Source: CAJQPP01 sp041747075 (lineage in GTDB: Bacteria; Planctomycetota; Planctomycetia; Pirellulales; Pirellulaceae). Taken from it: DNA of 26,917 bases. Under the pieces are notes generated by a model that had not been told where the DNA came from, searched no databases, and saw only the letters and a program-made list of their open reading frames with translations. The stretch covers positions 1-26,917 of the forward strand of contig JBGTFW010000256.1 in the NCBI GenBank assembly GCA_041747075.1, read 5' to 3'. The translations under genes and the position numbers were made by a program. How positions within the stretch are numbered: position 1 is the stretch's first letter; each line of letters opens with the position of its first letter. This document shows positions 1 to 8,813 of this stretch, piece after piece.

Positions 1-89
1 GGCGAGGGGGCGAGGGGGCGAGGGGGAGAGTGGAGAGTGGAGAGTGGAGAGTGGAGAGTGGAGAGGGGAGAGTGGAGAGTGGAGAGGGG
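1..89. repeat. purine-rich tandem repeats (8-mer then 7-mer)
   Basis: Positions 1-24 are three perfect copies of the 8-mer GGCGAGGG. Positions 27-89 are nine head-to-tail copies of a 7-mer, AGAGTGG (seven copies) or AGAGGGG (two copies, at 62-68 and 83-89). The plus strand here is almost all purine. The array continues to the left edge, so its full length is unknown. No gene reads through it. Confidence 0.9.
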
Positions 90-105
90 TGGGTTGGGAG
101 TAGAA

Positions 106-174
106 ATCTGACATCTGGAATCTGAAATGTGAAACTGAAAACTGAAAACTGAAAACCGAATCTGAAAACCGAAA
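106..174 (+). repeat. degenerate CTGAAA/CTGAAAA repeats forming the leader of the permease gene
   Basis: Three perfect CTGAAAA heptads lie at 135-155. Looser copies stand on both sides: TCTGAAA around 121-127, and CCGAAT, CTGAAAA and CCGAAA between 156 and 174. The last repeat ends at 174 and the ATG begins at 175, so the repeats occupy the place of a Shine-Dalgarno sequence. No promoter is obvious. Confidence 0.8.
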
Positions 175-3100
175 ATGTCTCTCTGGCAACTCGCCCTTCG
201 CAGCCTTCGCTATCATCGCCGGGCTAACCTCGCCATCGCACTGGGAGTGGCCGCGGCGACTGCCGTGCTGACCGGAGCACTGATCGTCGGCGACAGTATG
301 CGCGGGAGCTTGAGGCACCTGACGCTCGAACGACTTGGGCGAATCGATTCGATCATCACGAGCGACGCAGGCTTTTTTCGCGAAGCGCTCGCCGACGAAC
401 TGGCCTCGCGCGACGAGTTTCGCGAATGGTTCCAGCAAGCCGAGACGGCGATTTACTTTCCGAGTTCGTCGGCGGACTTGCCGGCGTCCGGGAACGCTGG
501 TGAAAGTGTCCGCGGAATTGCCGAGGTCAATGTGATGGGTATTCACGAGGGGTTCTGGCGACTTGGCGAACCCTGGCTGGCCAATGTCCGCTCGCCCGGT
601 GCGCGCGAAGTCGTCATCAACCAGGTGTTGGCCAACGATCTGGGGATTACGGACCAAGAGGTCTCCAGCGGACAAGCCCGCATCACGCTCGGCATTCCCA
701 AACCCAGACGACTGCCTTCCGACAGCGCGCTGGGCAACAAGGACGATCTTGTCGAACGGCTCGTGGACCTGAAAGTCATCGAGATTGTCCCGGCGCGGAG
801 TCTCGGCCGGTTCGGACTCTATCCGACGCAAATTCCGCCCCGCAACGCGTGGGTCGCGATCGGTGAACTGCAATCGGCACTGCGCGAGAGCCTGCTCAAG
901 TACAAGGAAGATCCGCGACAGGCCAACATGATCCTTGTCGCCACCGGGCAAACGGAGGCGGTTTCAAGTGACGGGAGCAAGGCGCTTTCCCGTACGCTCA
1001 CTCCGTCGCTCAATGACCTTGGACTTTCATTGCGCCGCGTCTCGCAAACGTTCAGCGGCGAAGTGATTTACGACTATTACAGTCTCTCGTCGGACCGGCT
1101 GGTCATTTCCGACCAGATCGCGAATTCGGTGCGTCGCGCATTTCCCGGTGCCGGGGAAGTCCTCGTTTATCTGGCCAATGACATTTCCCGGGCGGATCGC
1201 GACGGAAAGGGCATCCCGTTTTCTATCGTCGCGGCAATCGATCCGGGAACAACGTTTCAACTGCCGTCGATCGATGGCGGCACGATCCCGCCAATGGGGG
1301 AATATGAAATCGCCGTGACGCAGTGGACCGCCGCGGATCAGGGCCTGAAGGTCGGCGACGAGGCGCGGGTTGCGTGGTTCGAACCCGAAACGACTCACGG
1401 CGACGAAACGGAACAATCGCGGCTTTTTAACGTTTCCGCCATCGTCGCGTTGACGGAGCCGTCGCGCCCCTTTCGCGGCGCGCGGCGCGGGCGGTTGACT
1501 CCCGCCGAATTCGAGCAGCGGCCGACGACCGCCAACGATCCTGATCTGACTCCGCTGGTTCCCGGTCTGACGGACGCGGAATCGATCGAACGATGGGATT
1601 TGCCTTTCGCCACCGCGGACCGGATTCGCCCCCAGGACGACGAGTACTGGGACTATTATCGGACGACTCCCAAGGCGTATGTATCACTGGAAACCGGTCG
1701 GCGGCTGTGGGGGAGTCGTTTTGGCGAGACGACTTCGTTCCGGATCGCACCAGGCGAATTGACGGAAGCGGAAATCACGAGCCGCCTGATCAACGCCTTT
1801 CGCGATGACGGGCATCTGGCGGGCTTGCAGGTCGTGGCGATCAAGCGCGAGGGACTGGCCGCGTCGTCCGGATCGACCCCCTTTGACGCGCTCTTTCTCG
1901 GACTCAGCATGTTCGTCATTGCGGCGGCGCTGGTGTTGGTCTCGTTGCTCTTTCGCCTCGGATTGCAGAAGCGATCGGATGAAATGGGCGTGATGATGGC
2001 GTGCGGGTTTCGCCAGAGTCAAATCGGCCGGGTCTGGTTGCTGGAAATGCTCGGCGTTTGCCTGGCCGGTGCGGCGTCGGGCGTCGCGCTCGGCGTCGGT
2101 TACGCCGCACTCATGTTGTGGGGACTTGCAACCTGGTGGGTCGGTGCGATCACCGTCCCCTTCCTTCAACTGTTTATTAACTGGTGGACGTTGCCAGCCG
2201 TGTTGCTCGGCGGGGTCGTGGTGTGCGTGATGACGATCTGCTTTTCGGTGCGCGCGGCGCGTAAAAGACCGGTCCGCGCGTTGCTCAACAACGATCTCGA
2301 ATCGCCCGGTCGTCCAGCGGGCTGGCTCGGCCGGCTTTCCATGGCACTGGCCGGCGTGTGTTTGCTCGCCTCGATCGGGCTGGCGGCGCTCGCGACGCGG
2401 CTGGGGGGCGAGGCGCAGGCTGGAGCATTCATGGGCGCGGGTTTCCTCGTACTGGCCGCCGCGCTCTTTTTCATCTGGCGTTTTCTCCAGCGACGCGGCA
2501 GGGCGACGGGCGCGCCGTCGCTCTCGCTGGCCGGACTGGCGACGACGGGGGCGGCCCGCAATCCTCTTCGCAGCACACTGGCCATCGGCCTGATTGCGGT
2601 TGCGAGTTTTCTCGTCCTTGCCATCAGCGCCTTTCGCCTCGCACCAACGCGCGAGGGTACCGCCGGTTTCGATTTTGTCGCAACGACCAGCCAGCCCGTC
2701 TTCGCGGACCTGGATACAGCGGCCGGCCAGCAAGAGGTCTTGCGCGGCGAGCAACAGACCCTCGATCCCTCCAGTCGCGTATTGTCGTTTCGCTACAAGG
2801 CTGGCCAGGACGCCAGTTGCAACAACCTGTACCAGTCGACCCAGCCCCAGGTGCTCGGCGTGACTCCGGCGACCATCGCGTATTTCGATCGACCGGACTC
2901 GGAGCAATTTGCCTTTACGATGACGCCCGGTGAGAACCCGTGGCGGCTGCTCGACGGGCCCGTCGAGGAAGGCGTGATTCCGGTGATCATTGACAAGAAC
3001 ACCGCGTGGTACAGCCTGAAAGTCTACACGCCGGGAACCCGGTTCACGATCAAATACGATTCGGGCGAGTCCGTGACGTTTCGCCTCGTCGGACTGTTGA

Positions 3101-3699
3101 GTAACACCGTGTTGCAGGGACGACTGCTTGTTTCCGAAGCGAACTTCAGCCGCGTGTTCCCCGATCTGAGCGGCTACCGGTTTTTCCTGTTGCGACTTGC
3201 GGCGGGGGAGCGGAGTCGTGAGTCGGAAGCTGGACGCCTCGCCTCGGCGTTGTCGGACGCCGGTTTCGACGCGCGTCGCGCCGATGATTTGCTGGCGGGG
3301 TACCTCGCCGTGCAGAACACCTACCTCAGCACCTTCCAGTCGCTTGGCCTTCTCGGATTGTTGCTGGGAACGTTGGGACTGGCGGCGGTCCAGTTGAGGA
3401 CGATCCTTGAGCGCCAGCGCGAACTCGGACTGTTGCGGGCGATCGGTTTCACCCATCGACAACTGGCGCGAATGATCGTGATCGAGAATGTATGGCTCTT
3501 GCTGATCGGATTGGCGACGGGCGTCGGTGCGGCGCTGGTCACGACGTTGCCCCACTGGTTCTACGGAGCGGCGTCGGCGCCGTGGCTGGCCCTGGCCGGG
3601 ATGTTCGCATTCATCGCCGCCGCGGGTTTGCTGACCAGCCTGTTGGCGGCACGCGGAATCTTTCGCGCCCCGCTGCTGGCGTCATTGAGAGAAGGTTGA
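175..3699 (+). CDS. FtsX/MacB-type ABC transporter permease, duplicated, 1174 aa
   Basis: Inner-membrane permease subunit of an ABC exporter of the FtsX/LolCE/MacB superfamily; its ATPase partner is not in the window and may lie upstream. The first TM helix is at about residues 18-39, followed by a large extracytoplasmic domain. The first FtsX core (three TMs) spans about 570-705 and carries the cytoplasmic KRSDEMGVMMACGF motif near 599. Two further TMs lie at about 719-770 and a new signal-anchor-like TM at about 798-822. A second periplasmic domain and a second three-TM FtsX core (about 1050-1170) follow, with the matching motif RQRELGLLRAIGF near 1080. About ten TMs in two modules matches the duplicated permeases common in planctomycetes. 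The ATG at 175 is chosen because MSLWQLALRSLRYHRRAN is a typical permease N-terminus; there is no Shine-Dalgarno. The substrate is unknown. Confidence 0.88.
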   Translation: MSLWQLALRSLRYHRRANLAIALGVAAATAVLTGALIVGDSMRGSLRHLTLERLGRIDSIITSDAGFFREALADELASRDEFREWFQQAETAIYFPSSSADLPASGNAGESVRGIAEVNVMGIHEGFWRLGEPWLANVRSPGAREVVINQVLANDLGITDQEVSSGQARITLGIPKPRRLPSDSALGNKDDLVERLVDLKVIEIVPARSLGRFGLYPTQIPPRNAWVAIGELQSALRESLLKYKEDPRQANMILVATGQTEAVSSDGSKALSRTLTPSLNDLGLSLRRVSQTFSGEVIYDYYSLSSDRLVISDQIANSVRRAFPGAGEVLVYLANDISRADRDGKGIPFSIVAAIDPGTTFQLPSIDGGTIPPMGEYEIAVTQWTAADQGLKVGDEARVAWFEPETTHGDETEQSRLFNVSAIVALTEPSRPFRGARRGRLTPAEFEQRPTTANDPDLTPLVPGLTDAESIERWDLPFATADRIRPQDDEYWDYYRTTPKAYVSLETGRRLWGSRFGETTSFRIAPGELTEAEITSRLINAFRDDGHLAGLQVVAIKREGLAASSGSTPFDALFLGLSMFVIAAALVLVSLLFRLGLQKRSDEMGVMMACGFRQSQIGRVWLLEMLGVCLAGAASGVALGVGYAALMLWGLATWWVGAITVPFLQLFINWWTLPAVLLGGVVVCVMTICFSVRAARKRPVRALLNNDLESPGRPAGWLGRLSMALAGVCLLASIGLAALATRLGGEAQAGAFMGAGFLVLAAALFFIWRFLQRRGRATGAPSLSLAGLATTGAARNPLRSTLAIGLIAVASFLVLAISAFRLAPTREGTAGFDFVATTSQPVFADLDTAAGQQEVLRGEQQTLDPSSRVLSFRYKAGQDASCNNLYQSTQPQVLGVTPATIAYFDRPDSEQFAFTMTPGENPWRLLDGPVEEGVIPVIIDKNTAWYSLKVYTPGTRFTIKYDSGESVTFRLVGLLSNTVLQGRLLVSEANFSRVFPDLSGYRFFLLRLAAGERSRESEAGRLASALSDAGFDARRADDLLAGYLAVQNTYLSTFQSLGLLGLLLGTLGLAAVQLRTILERQRELGLLRAIGFTHRQLARMIVIENVWLLLIGLATGVGAALVTTLPHWFYGAASAPWLALAGMFAFIAAAGLLTSLLAARGIFRAPLLASLREG

Positions 3700-3772
3700 C
3701 ATGGCAAGCGGGACGTCCGTGATCGTCGTCACGTGTGAACCGGCGGGTCCATCGCGTGTCAGTCAAAGTGCC

Positions 3773-3801
3773 TTGGCCGGGAATACGGATTCGGCTAAAA
3801 T
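3773..3801 (+). promoter_or_regulatory. sigma70-like promoter for tRNA-Leu
   Basis: A -35 hexamer TTGGCC (3773-3778) and a -10 hexamer TAAAAT (3796-3801) are separated by exactly 17 bp. Transcription would start near 3808, giving a leader of about 13 nt before the tRNA at 3822. The call rests on hexamer match, spacing and position only. Confidence 0.6.
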
Positions 3802-3821
3802 CGGTTTCGCACGGGACGCCT

Positions 3822-3904
3822 GGCGGTGTGGCGGAATGGCAGACGCGCTTGATTCAAAATCAAGTGTCCTTAAGGACGTGGAGGTTCGACTCCTCTCACC
3901 GCTA
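3822..3904 (+). tRNA. trnL-CAA: tRNA-Leu (anticodon CAA)
   Basis: This is a class II tRNA with a full cloverleaf. The acceptor strands GGCGGTG (3822-3828) and CACCGCT (3897-3903) pair with one terminal G-T wobble. The D-arm has the leucine-type sequence GCGGAATGGCAGACGC. Anticodon stem CTTGA/TCAAG encloses a loop with CAA at 3855-3857. The long variable arm (GTCCTTAAGGAC core) is typical of tRNA-Leu. The T-arm is GGAGG, TTCGACT, CCTCT. The discriminator is A3904 and CCA is not encoded. It decodes UUG. It lies between the permease gene and the kinase fusion gene, with its own promoter. Confidence 0.96.
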
Positions 3905-3955
3905 CTGGGGGATCTGCCGTTAACGGAATCCTCCGCACGCGAAAGGCAGGGCGGA

Positions 3956-3961
3956 TATAAT
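3956..3961 (+). promoter_or_regulatory. possible -10 element for the kinase fusion gene
   Basis: A perfect TATAAT lies 52 bp before the ATG at 4013. The upstream -35 region is poor (TCCGCA at 3932-3937 with 18 bp spacing matches 3 of 6). If used, transcription would start near 3968 and leave a leader of about 45 nt. Confidence 0.4.
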
Positions 3962-4012
3962 GCCCCGGTCAGTTTTTGAACGACCTTACCCGCGCCATTA
4001 TCACTCCTGGCA

Positions 4013-7000
4013 ATGTCCCGCGAACCGCCCTCCAGTTCGTCGACGCCGCGAAGTATTCACGATGGGACCAGCGAGATAACTCGCGACGCCTCCCGTTTCG
4101 TCCCGCCGCCCGAAAAGCAGGACCCTACCACGGTTGCCGAGAATACCGGCCCGCGAATCGGACGGTACGAAATCCGCTCGCAACTTGGAAGCGGCGGGTT
4201 CGGCAACGTCTATCGCGCGTGGGACCCGGAACTGAAGTGCGAGGTGGCGATCAAGGTCCCGCGCCCCGACAGAAACCCCGGCCCCGAAGGACTCGACCGG
4301 TTTCGACAGGAAGCGCGAACGCTTGCGCGAATTCGCAACCATCCCTCGATCGTGACGGTCTACGACGTCGGCGAAACGAATGACGGGGTCGTCTACGCCG
4401 TGATGGAGTTTGTCAAAGGGCAAACGCTTTCCGATTATCTGGCGAATCACGAGGTCTCGCTCGACGAGGCGCTGCAAATTCTCATGAAAATCGCCAGTGC
4501 GCTAAAGGCGGCTCATCAGGCGACTGTCGTGCATCGCGACCTGAAGCCCTCCAACGTGATCCTTGACCGGGAAGGGAACATCACGCTGGTCGATTTCGGA
4601 CTGGCGCTACACGACGACCTGACATGGTCCGACCTTGGAAACGTCGTCGAGGGAACGCCCAAATACATGGCACCGGAACAGATTCGTGGCGAAAATCACC
4701 GGATCGACGGCCAGACCGACATCTGGGCGTTCGGGGTCATCATGTACCGGATGATGACGGGCAAGCATCCCTTTCGCGCATCTGACAATCGGGAACTGGC
4801 GCGGGTGATTCGTTACAAGGAGCCAGCGCCGCCACGCCAACTGAATCCGAAAGTGCCCAAGGAAATCGAACGGATTTGCCTCAAGTGCCTTTCCAAGATG
4901 ATCGGGGATCGGTACTTGTCGGTACCGGACCTGTTGGAAGACCTTTCCACGGCGATTGTGGAGATGCAGGCCCCGGCCCCGGTCCCTCCTCCGCGCGGTG
5001 TCGGCCCGCAACTGGATGTCCCCCGCGAGACGCCTGCCGCCGCCGATCCCGACACGCGGCGAAGTGGAATCTCCGGAAGGTCCGCTCCGAGTCATCCTTC
5101 GGAGACGTCGGGGAATCGGCAACTCCAGATTACGTACAAGGGACTCCGGCCCTTCGACAGCAACGACAAGGACTTCTTTCTCCACTTGTTGCCTGGTCCG
5201 AGGACGCGCGACGACATCCCCGAATCGCTTCAGTTCTGGCTTACGCGGATCGAGGGGGACGAACTTGAGCCGTTGACGGTCGGCTTGATCTACGGACCGA
5301 GCGGTTGCGGCAAGAGTTCCTTTGTTCGCGCGGGTCTGATGCCGTTGTTGCCGAGTCAAGTCAATCCGGTCTACCTGGAATGCACGCCCAATCAGACGGA
5401 GGAGCGACTTGTCCGCCAGATCGCTCACCGGATTGATTCGGTTCAATCCGACGATTCGTTGCCGGACGTCCTGAGGCAGTTTCGTCGGGGCGAGCATCTG
5501 GCTGACGAGGACAGGCTTCTGATTATTCTCGACCAGTTCGAGCAATGGCTGTACGGCAATGGCGACTATGCGCACCGGGAATTGACCGAGGCGCTGCGCC
5601 AGTGCGACGGCGAGCGGGTGATTTGCCTGTTGCTGGTGCGCGACGATTTCTGGATGAGTACGAGCGAGTTCATGAAGTTGCTGGAGATACCGATCCGCGA
5701 GGGACACAACGCCCTTGCGCTGCCCTTGTTTGACGAAAGGCACGCGCGGCGGGTCATGGTGGCGTACGGACGGGCGTTTGAACGACTGCCGGCGTCGGCC
5801 GACCCGGAAGGCCGTACTCTCAGTACGCAGCAACGGCGCTTTGTGCGCGAGGCAGTCGCGGCGCTTTCGTCCAGCGGCAAGGTGATTTGCGTTCATTTGT
5901 CGGTTTTCGCGCAGATCGCAAAGGACCGTGAATGGACGGCGAGCGAACTCCATCGTCTGGGAGGACTGCAGGGTGTGGGCGTGCGCTTTCTCGACGACCT
6001 GTTTGGACGCGGATCGGGACAAAAGTATCGGGAAGCGGACGAGATGGTGGTCAAGTCGGTACTTGAGCAGTTGCTTCCCGGCACCTTGACCGGGATCAAG
6101 GGAACGTCGCGAAGTCGCGAGGAGCTGTTCGACAATCTGCCCGCGAATTGTTCCCGCGACGTATTTTCGCAGGCTGTCGATCGCCTTGAAAACGATCTGC
6201 ATCTGATTTCACCCACGGAGGGACTTAACGACGACGAATCCCGCGTGACGCGTTCCCGACCACTTCGGCTGGCCCACGATTTCCTGGTGGTTCCAATCCG
6301 TGACTGGCTCGCCCGCGAGCGCCGGGAAACGTGGCGAGGCCGCGCCCGAATGCGTATCGAGGAACTGGGTGAACGATGGTCCGAGGCACGAGATCGGCGA
6401 TTCCTGCCCTCTCCGCTGGAGTACTTGCAAACAGTGACGGGAATGAAACAGGACAGCCTGGGCAAGAAAGCCGGACAGTTGATGCAACGCGCCCACCGTT
6501 ATTATTCATTCCGTGGTGGTATTTTGATGCTGGCGTTCATCGTGTCGGTGTTCATTATCAACACGATCCGGGATTCCATCTCAAGGCAATCAGCGTCCGC
6601 CGCATACACGACGTTTCTGGAAACCCCGCCTTCCCAGGTATTGCCCCGCCTTGAACGGTTATCGCAATGGCGCGGCGACGCCAGTCGCCTGGTTCGGAAT
6701 CGGCACGGCAACCTCGACTCGACGCGAGCGGAGTTGCGGCGCGCCATGGCGGCGGCATTTTGCGGACTGCGGGATCGTGAGTTTCTTGAGACCTTGTCGA
6801 CCCAGCTCGCGCTGATGGACGATGGTGATGTCGCAAATCTTCCGAGCGTCATTCAATCGTCTTCGCTCAAGGTCGCATTTCTTGAGACCTGCGAGCGCCA
6901 GTTTGCGAAATGCGATTCCGCCATGGTTCGCGCGCGAATCGCGATCGTAACCGCCGCGCTGGGCGACCTGACGTGCATGGAAAGGGCCGTGAGGATCGAC

Positions 7001-8029
7001 GACGACCTGACGGACCGGACTCTTGTGATTGCCGTGTTCAACGACCACGTATACGACAGGCAGCTACCGTTGCAAATCCTCAAGTCAAACAATCGGCCGG
7101 AGGTGGTCTCGACGATGTTGGCGATTATCGCCTCGCAACCTCTCGAGGATTATTCGACGCGCGCGGAGGAACTCGGGACAATCGTACGACTGTTGTGTCA
7201 TGGCGAGGACGCCAATGTTCACGCCTGCGCGACCTTGCTCGCCAGGAAACTTCGATTGGAAACGCCGGAAACAGAGGTGAAAGACCAGGCCGGTTGGCGT
7301 CCTTTTCCGGACGAGGGTTTCAATATGGTGAGAATCCCGCGGGGAACATTGAACGTGAAAGCCGGAATGCCGGTTGATCCTGACGGAAACGAAGCGCCGA
7401 AAACGAGTTTGATTAATGAGTTCTGGCTGGCTGACCGCGAAGTCACCAACCGGCTCTTTCGCCAATTCCTTGACGATGCGCAGTATCCTTTCGAAAAACC
7501 CGACATTGTGGACTTCAATCACGTTCTCTCTGACGAATTGCCGATCGTGAATGTGAGCGCCGAGGATTGCTGGATGTTTAGCAACTGGTTGAGCTGGAAG
7601 TCCGGGCGATCACGGGTTTACGAATACACCGATTCGGACTGGCTGTTTCATCCCGTAAACAACGGTTTTCGAATTCCCGAGGTTGACGAACTCGAATATG
7701 CGTGCCGTTGCGGAAGCGCGACTGCGCTCCACCTTGGTACGATCTCCGTCGCCCCTTTTCTGGCCTTATTTGAAAACAAACATGGGAGTGTGTTCGCCGA
7801 AAGTTTCGAACACACGGCAGTCGCAAGCAGGATTCCGAATTACTGGGGATTGTTTGACACCCTCGGAAATGTTCAGGAAATCTGCGGGGATCCCGACGAC
7901 TTTCAGCGCGTCTTTGCGAGGGGGTATGCGGGAGATTGCTACGCCGGGGATCGATTCTGGCTGGGAAAATTTGACCCTCCAAGTCGTACACCCACCGGAC
8001 TTCGGGTCGCACTGGTTTCGCCAGATTGA
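4013..8029 (+). CDS. Ser/Thr kinase - nSTAND-type ATPase - TM - FGE-sulfatase fusion, 1338 aa
   Basis: Multi-domain, membrane-anchored signalling protein. Residues 51-310 are a complete Hanks-type kinase: glycine loop LGSGGFGNV (58-66), K81, HRD with D176, K178 and N181, DFG D194, and APE 220-222; it should be active. A Pro-rich linker follows. At 375 the sequence GLRPFDSNDKDFF resembles the entry of WD40/nSTAND1 ATPases. It is followed by a P-loop GPSGCGKSS (428-436), Walker B LLIILDQFE (D507, E510) and an RDD motif (543-545), so this is a STAND NTPase module. One TM lies at about 834-852. A helical, HEAT-like region (about 880-1090) leads to a SUMF1/FGE C-type-lectin-like domain (about 1098-1338, ending GLRVALV). 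The paired catalytic cysteines of true FGE are not apparent near 1303, so binding is likelier than catalysis. The N-terminus should be cytoplasmic and the C-terminus extracytoplasmic. The ATG has no Shine-Dalgarno. Ligand and kinase targets are unknown. Confidence 0.9.
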   Translation: MSREPPSSSSTPRSIHDGTSEITRDASRFVPPPEKQDPTTVAENTGPRIGRYEIRSQLGSGGFGNVYRAWDPELKCEVAIKVPRPDRNPGPEGLDRFRQEARTLARIRNHPSIVTVYDVGETNDGVVYAVMEFVKGQTLSDYLANHEVSLDEALQILMKIASALKAAHQATVVHRDLKPSNVILDREGNITLVDFGLALHDDLTWSDLGNVVEGTPKYMAPEQIRGENHRIDGQTDIWAFGVIMYRMMTGKHPFRASDNRELARVIRYKEPAPPRQLNPKVPKEIERICLKCLSKMIGDRYLSVPDLLEDLSTAIVEMQAPAPVPPPRGVGPQLDVPRETPAAADPDTRRSGISGRSAPSHPSETSGNRQLQITYKGLRPFDSNDKDFFLHLLPGPRTRDDIPESLQFWLTRIEGDELEPLTVGLIYGPSGCGKSSFVRAGLMPLLPSQVNPVYLECTPNQTEERLVRQIAHRIDSVQSDDSLPDVLRQFRRGEHLADEDRLLIILDQFEQWLYGNGDYAHRELTEALRQCDGERVICLLLVRDDFWMSTSEFMKLLEIPIREGHNALALPLFDERHARRVMVAYGRAFERLPASADPEGRTLSTQQRRFVREAVAALSSSGKVICVHLSVFAQIAKDREWTASELHRLGGLQGVGVRFLDDLFGRGSGQKYREADEMVVKSVLEQLLPGTLTGIKGTSRSREELFDNLPANCSRDVFSQAVDRLENDLHLISPTEGLNDDESRVTRSRPLRLAHDFLVVPIRDWLARERRETWRGRARMRIEELGERWSEARDRRFLPSPLEYLQTVTGMKQDSLGKKAGQLMQRAHRYYSFRGGILMLAFIVSVFIINTIRDSISRQSASAAYTTFLETPPSQVLPRLERLSQWRGDASRLVRNRHGNLDSTRAELRRAMAAAFCGLRDREFLETLSTQLALMDDGDVANLPSVIQSSSLKVAFLETCERQFAKCDSAMVRARIAIVTAALGDLTCMERAVRIDDDLTDRTLVIAVFNDHVYDRQLPLQILKSNNRPEVVSTMLAIIASQPLEDYSTRAEELGTIVRLLCHGEDANVHACATLLARKLRLETPETEVKDQAGWRPFPDEGFNMVRIPRGTLNVKAGMPVDPDGNEAPKTSLINEFWLADREVTNRLFRQFLDDAQYPFEKPDIVDFNHVLSDELPIVNVSAEDCWMFSNWLSWKSGRSRVYEYTDSDWLFHPVNNGFRIPEVDELEYACRCGSATALHLGTISVAPFLALFENKHGSVFAESFEHTAVASRIPNYWGLFDTLGNVQEICGDPDDFQRVFARGYAGDCYAGDRFWLGKFDPPSRTPTGLRVALVSPD

Positions 8030-8072
8030 TTGTGATGTCAATTCGTTGCCATCATCCAGCTAAAAAAACGAC

Positions 8073-8648
8073 TCAACGACAGGCTGCGCGGCGGCTGCAC
8101 CCTCTCCGCCGCGGACAACACGAGTTCCATTGGCAGTCACCGTTGCCACGGGAATCGGCAAAAACCATCGTTTGTCTGCACGGATACGAACCCGCAGCAT
8201 AAACTGTAATCCAGCAATCTTCGCCATCACAATAGCAAGCACTTGTGACACCATTCGTCAGGTTAAAATTGCACGAAACCATATAGGATTGCCCTGTGGC
8301 CGTATTGCAGTTTAGCTTGCACAGGTCATTACAACCTTTGCAAGTGCTTGCCGGGAACTGCATGTTGCACCAATTTGTGCAATCGATCGGTGGCCTCATC
8401 ATTACAATATCAGGAATCGCCGGTCCGGAAAAATACTGCGGCTGCGGACGACACTGCGGCGGCTGCGGACAGCACTGCGGCTGCGAACAGCATTGCGGCT
8501 GAGGGCAACATTGCCGCGGCTGAGGACAACATTGGCGTTGCGAATGGCACCGAGGGGCACTGCGGCGGAAAAGCTGCGCGTCGAGTTGCGACGTGGCGGT
8601 CAGACTGACGGCAAAAAACAGCGCAAAAATGAAGCGGGAAAATCTCAT
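8073..8648 (-). CDS. secreted Cys-rich protein with CCPQP repeats, 191 aa
   Basis: Function not recognised. The N-terminus MRFSRFIFALFFAVSLTATS is a clear Sec signal peptide with likely cleavage after LDA or AQ. The mature protein begins with a stretch (about residues 33-72) in which CCPQP-like units recur with Q/R spacers, then a second Cys-rich half with spaced CxxC-type pairs (TCKGC, ACYC). Cysteine makes up 26 of 191 residues, which suggests heavy disulfide bonding or covalent cross-linking in the envelope. The ATG at 8648 is chosen over upstream in-frame starts because the signal peptide begins there and TTGGAG lies at a good distance before it. It converges on the kinase fusion gene, 43 bp away. 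Cys-rich wall proteins are known from planctomycetes, but homology to them is not shown. Confidence 0.72.
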   Translation of the reverse strand: MRFSRFIFALFFAVSLTATSQLDAQLFRRSAPRCHSQRQCCPQPRQCCPQPQCCSQPQCCPQPPQCRPQPQYFSGPAIPDIVMMRPPIDCTNWCNMQFPASTCKGCNDLCKLNCNTATGQSYMVSCNFNLTNGVTSACYCDGEDCWITVYAAGSYPCRQTMVFADSRGNGDCQWNSCCPRRRGCSRRAACR

Positions 8649-8746
8649 GGCGGGTCTCCAATGCAGGGGTAATTGGCGGCTGGCCGGGCGGCAAGCCGTA
8701 TCCAGACTAATTACGCGCTGCGAGCGTTTCAACCAGGAAATTTGGT

Positions 8747-8765
8747 GCCCTTTTCGGCAAAAGGC
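8747..8765. other. short hairpin upstream of the Cys-rich gene
   Basis: GCCcTTTT and AAAAGGC pair around a CGGC loop. It lies in the 165-bp gap between the vWA gene stop (8814) and the Cys-rich gene start. On the minus strand no T-run follows, so it is not a standard intrinsic terminator. Confidence 0.25.
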
Positions 8766-8813
8766 AAAAAAACCCCCGAAACAATGACACGTTGCCAGGC
8801 GGTTTTTCCAGGC

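Noticed and set aside
1684..3555. A 623-codon minus-strand frame inside the permease gene.
   Set aside because: Very rich in Arg, Gln, Glu and His, no hydrophobic core or domain, and antisense to a well-supported membrane protein.
3701..3979. A 92-codon frame starting just after the permease gene.
   Set aside because: It reads through the whole tRNA-Leu and its promoter, so it is chance.
3822..4013. tRNA-Leu as integration site for an island carrying the kinase fusion.
   Set aside because: No integrase in the window and no copy of the tRNA 3' end downstream was seen; base use of the fusion gene looks like that of its neighbours.
4607..6202. A 531-codon minus-strand frame inside the kinase fusion gene.
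   Set aside because: Antisense to kinase and ATPase motifs; no recognisable domain and no start signal.
8030..8072. Intrinsic terminator between the convergent kinase fusion and Cys-rich genes.
   Set aside because: There is an A-run (T-run on the minus strand) but no convincing stem before it.
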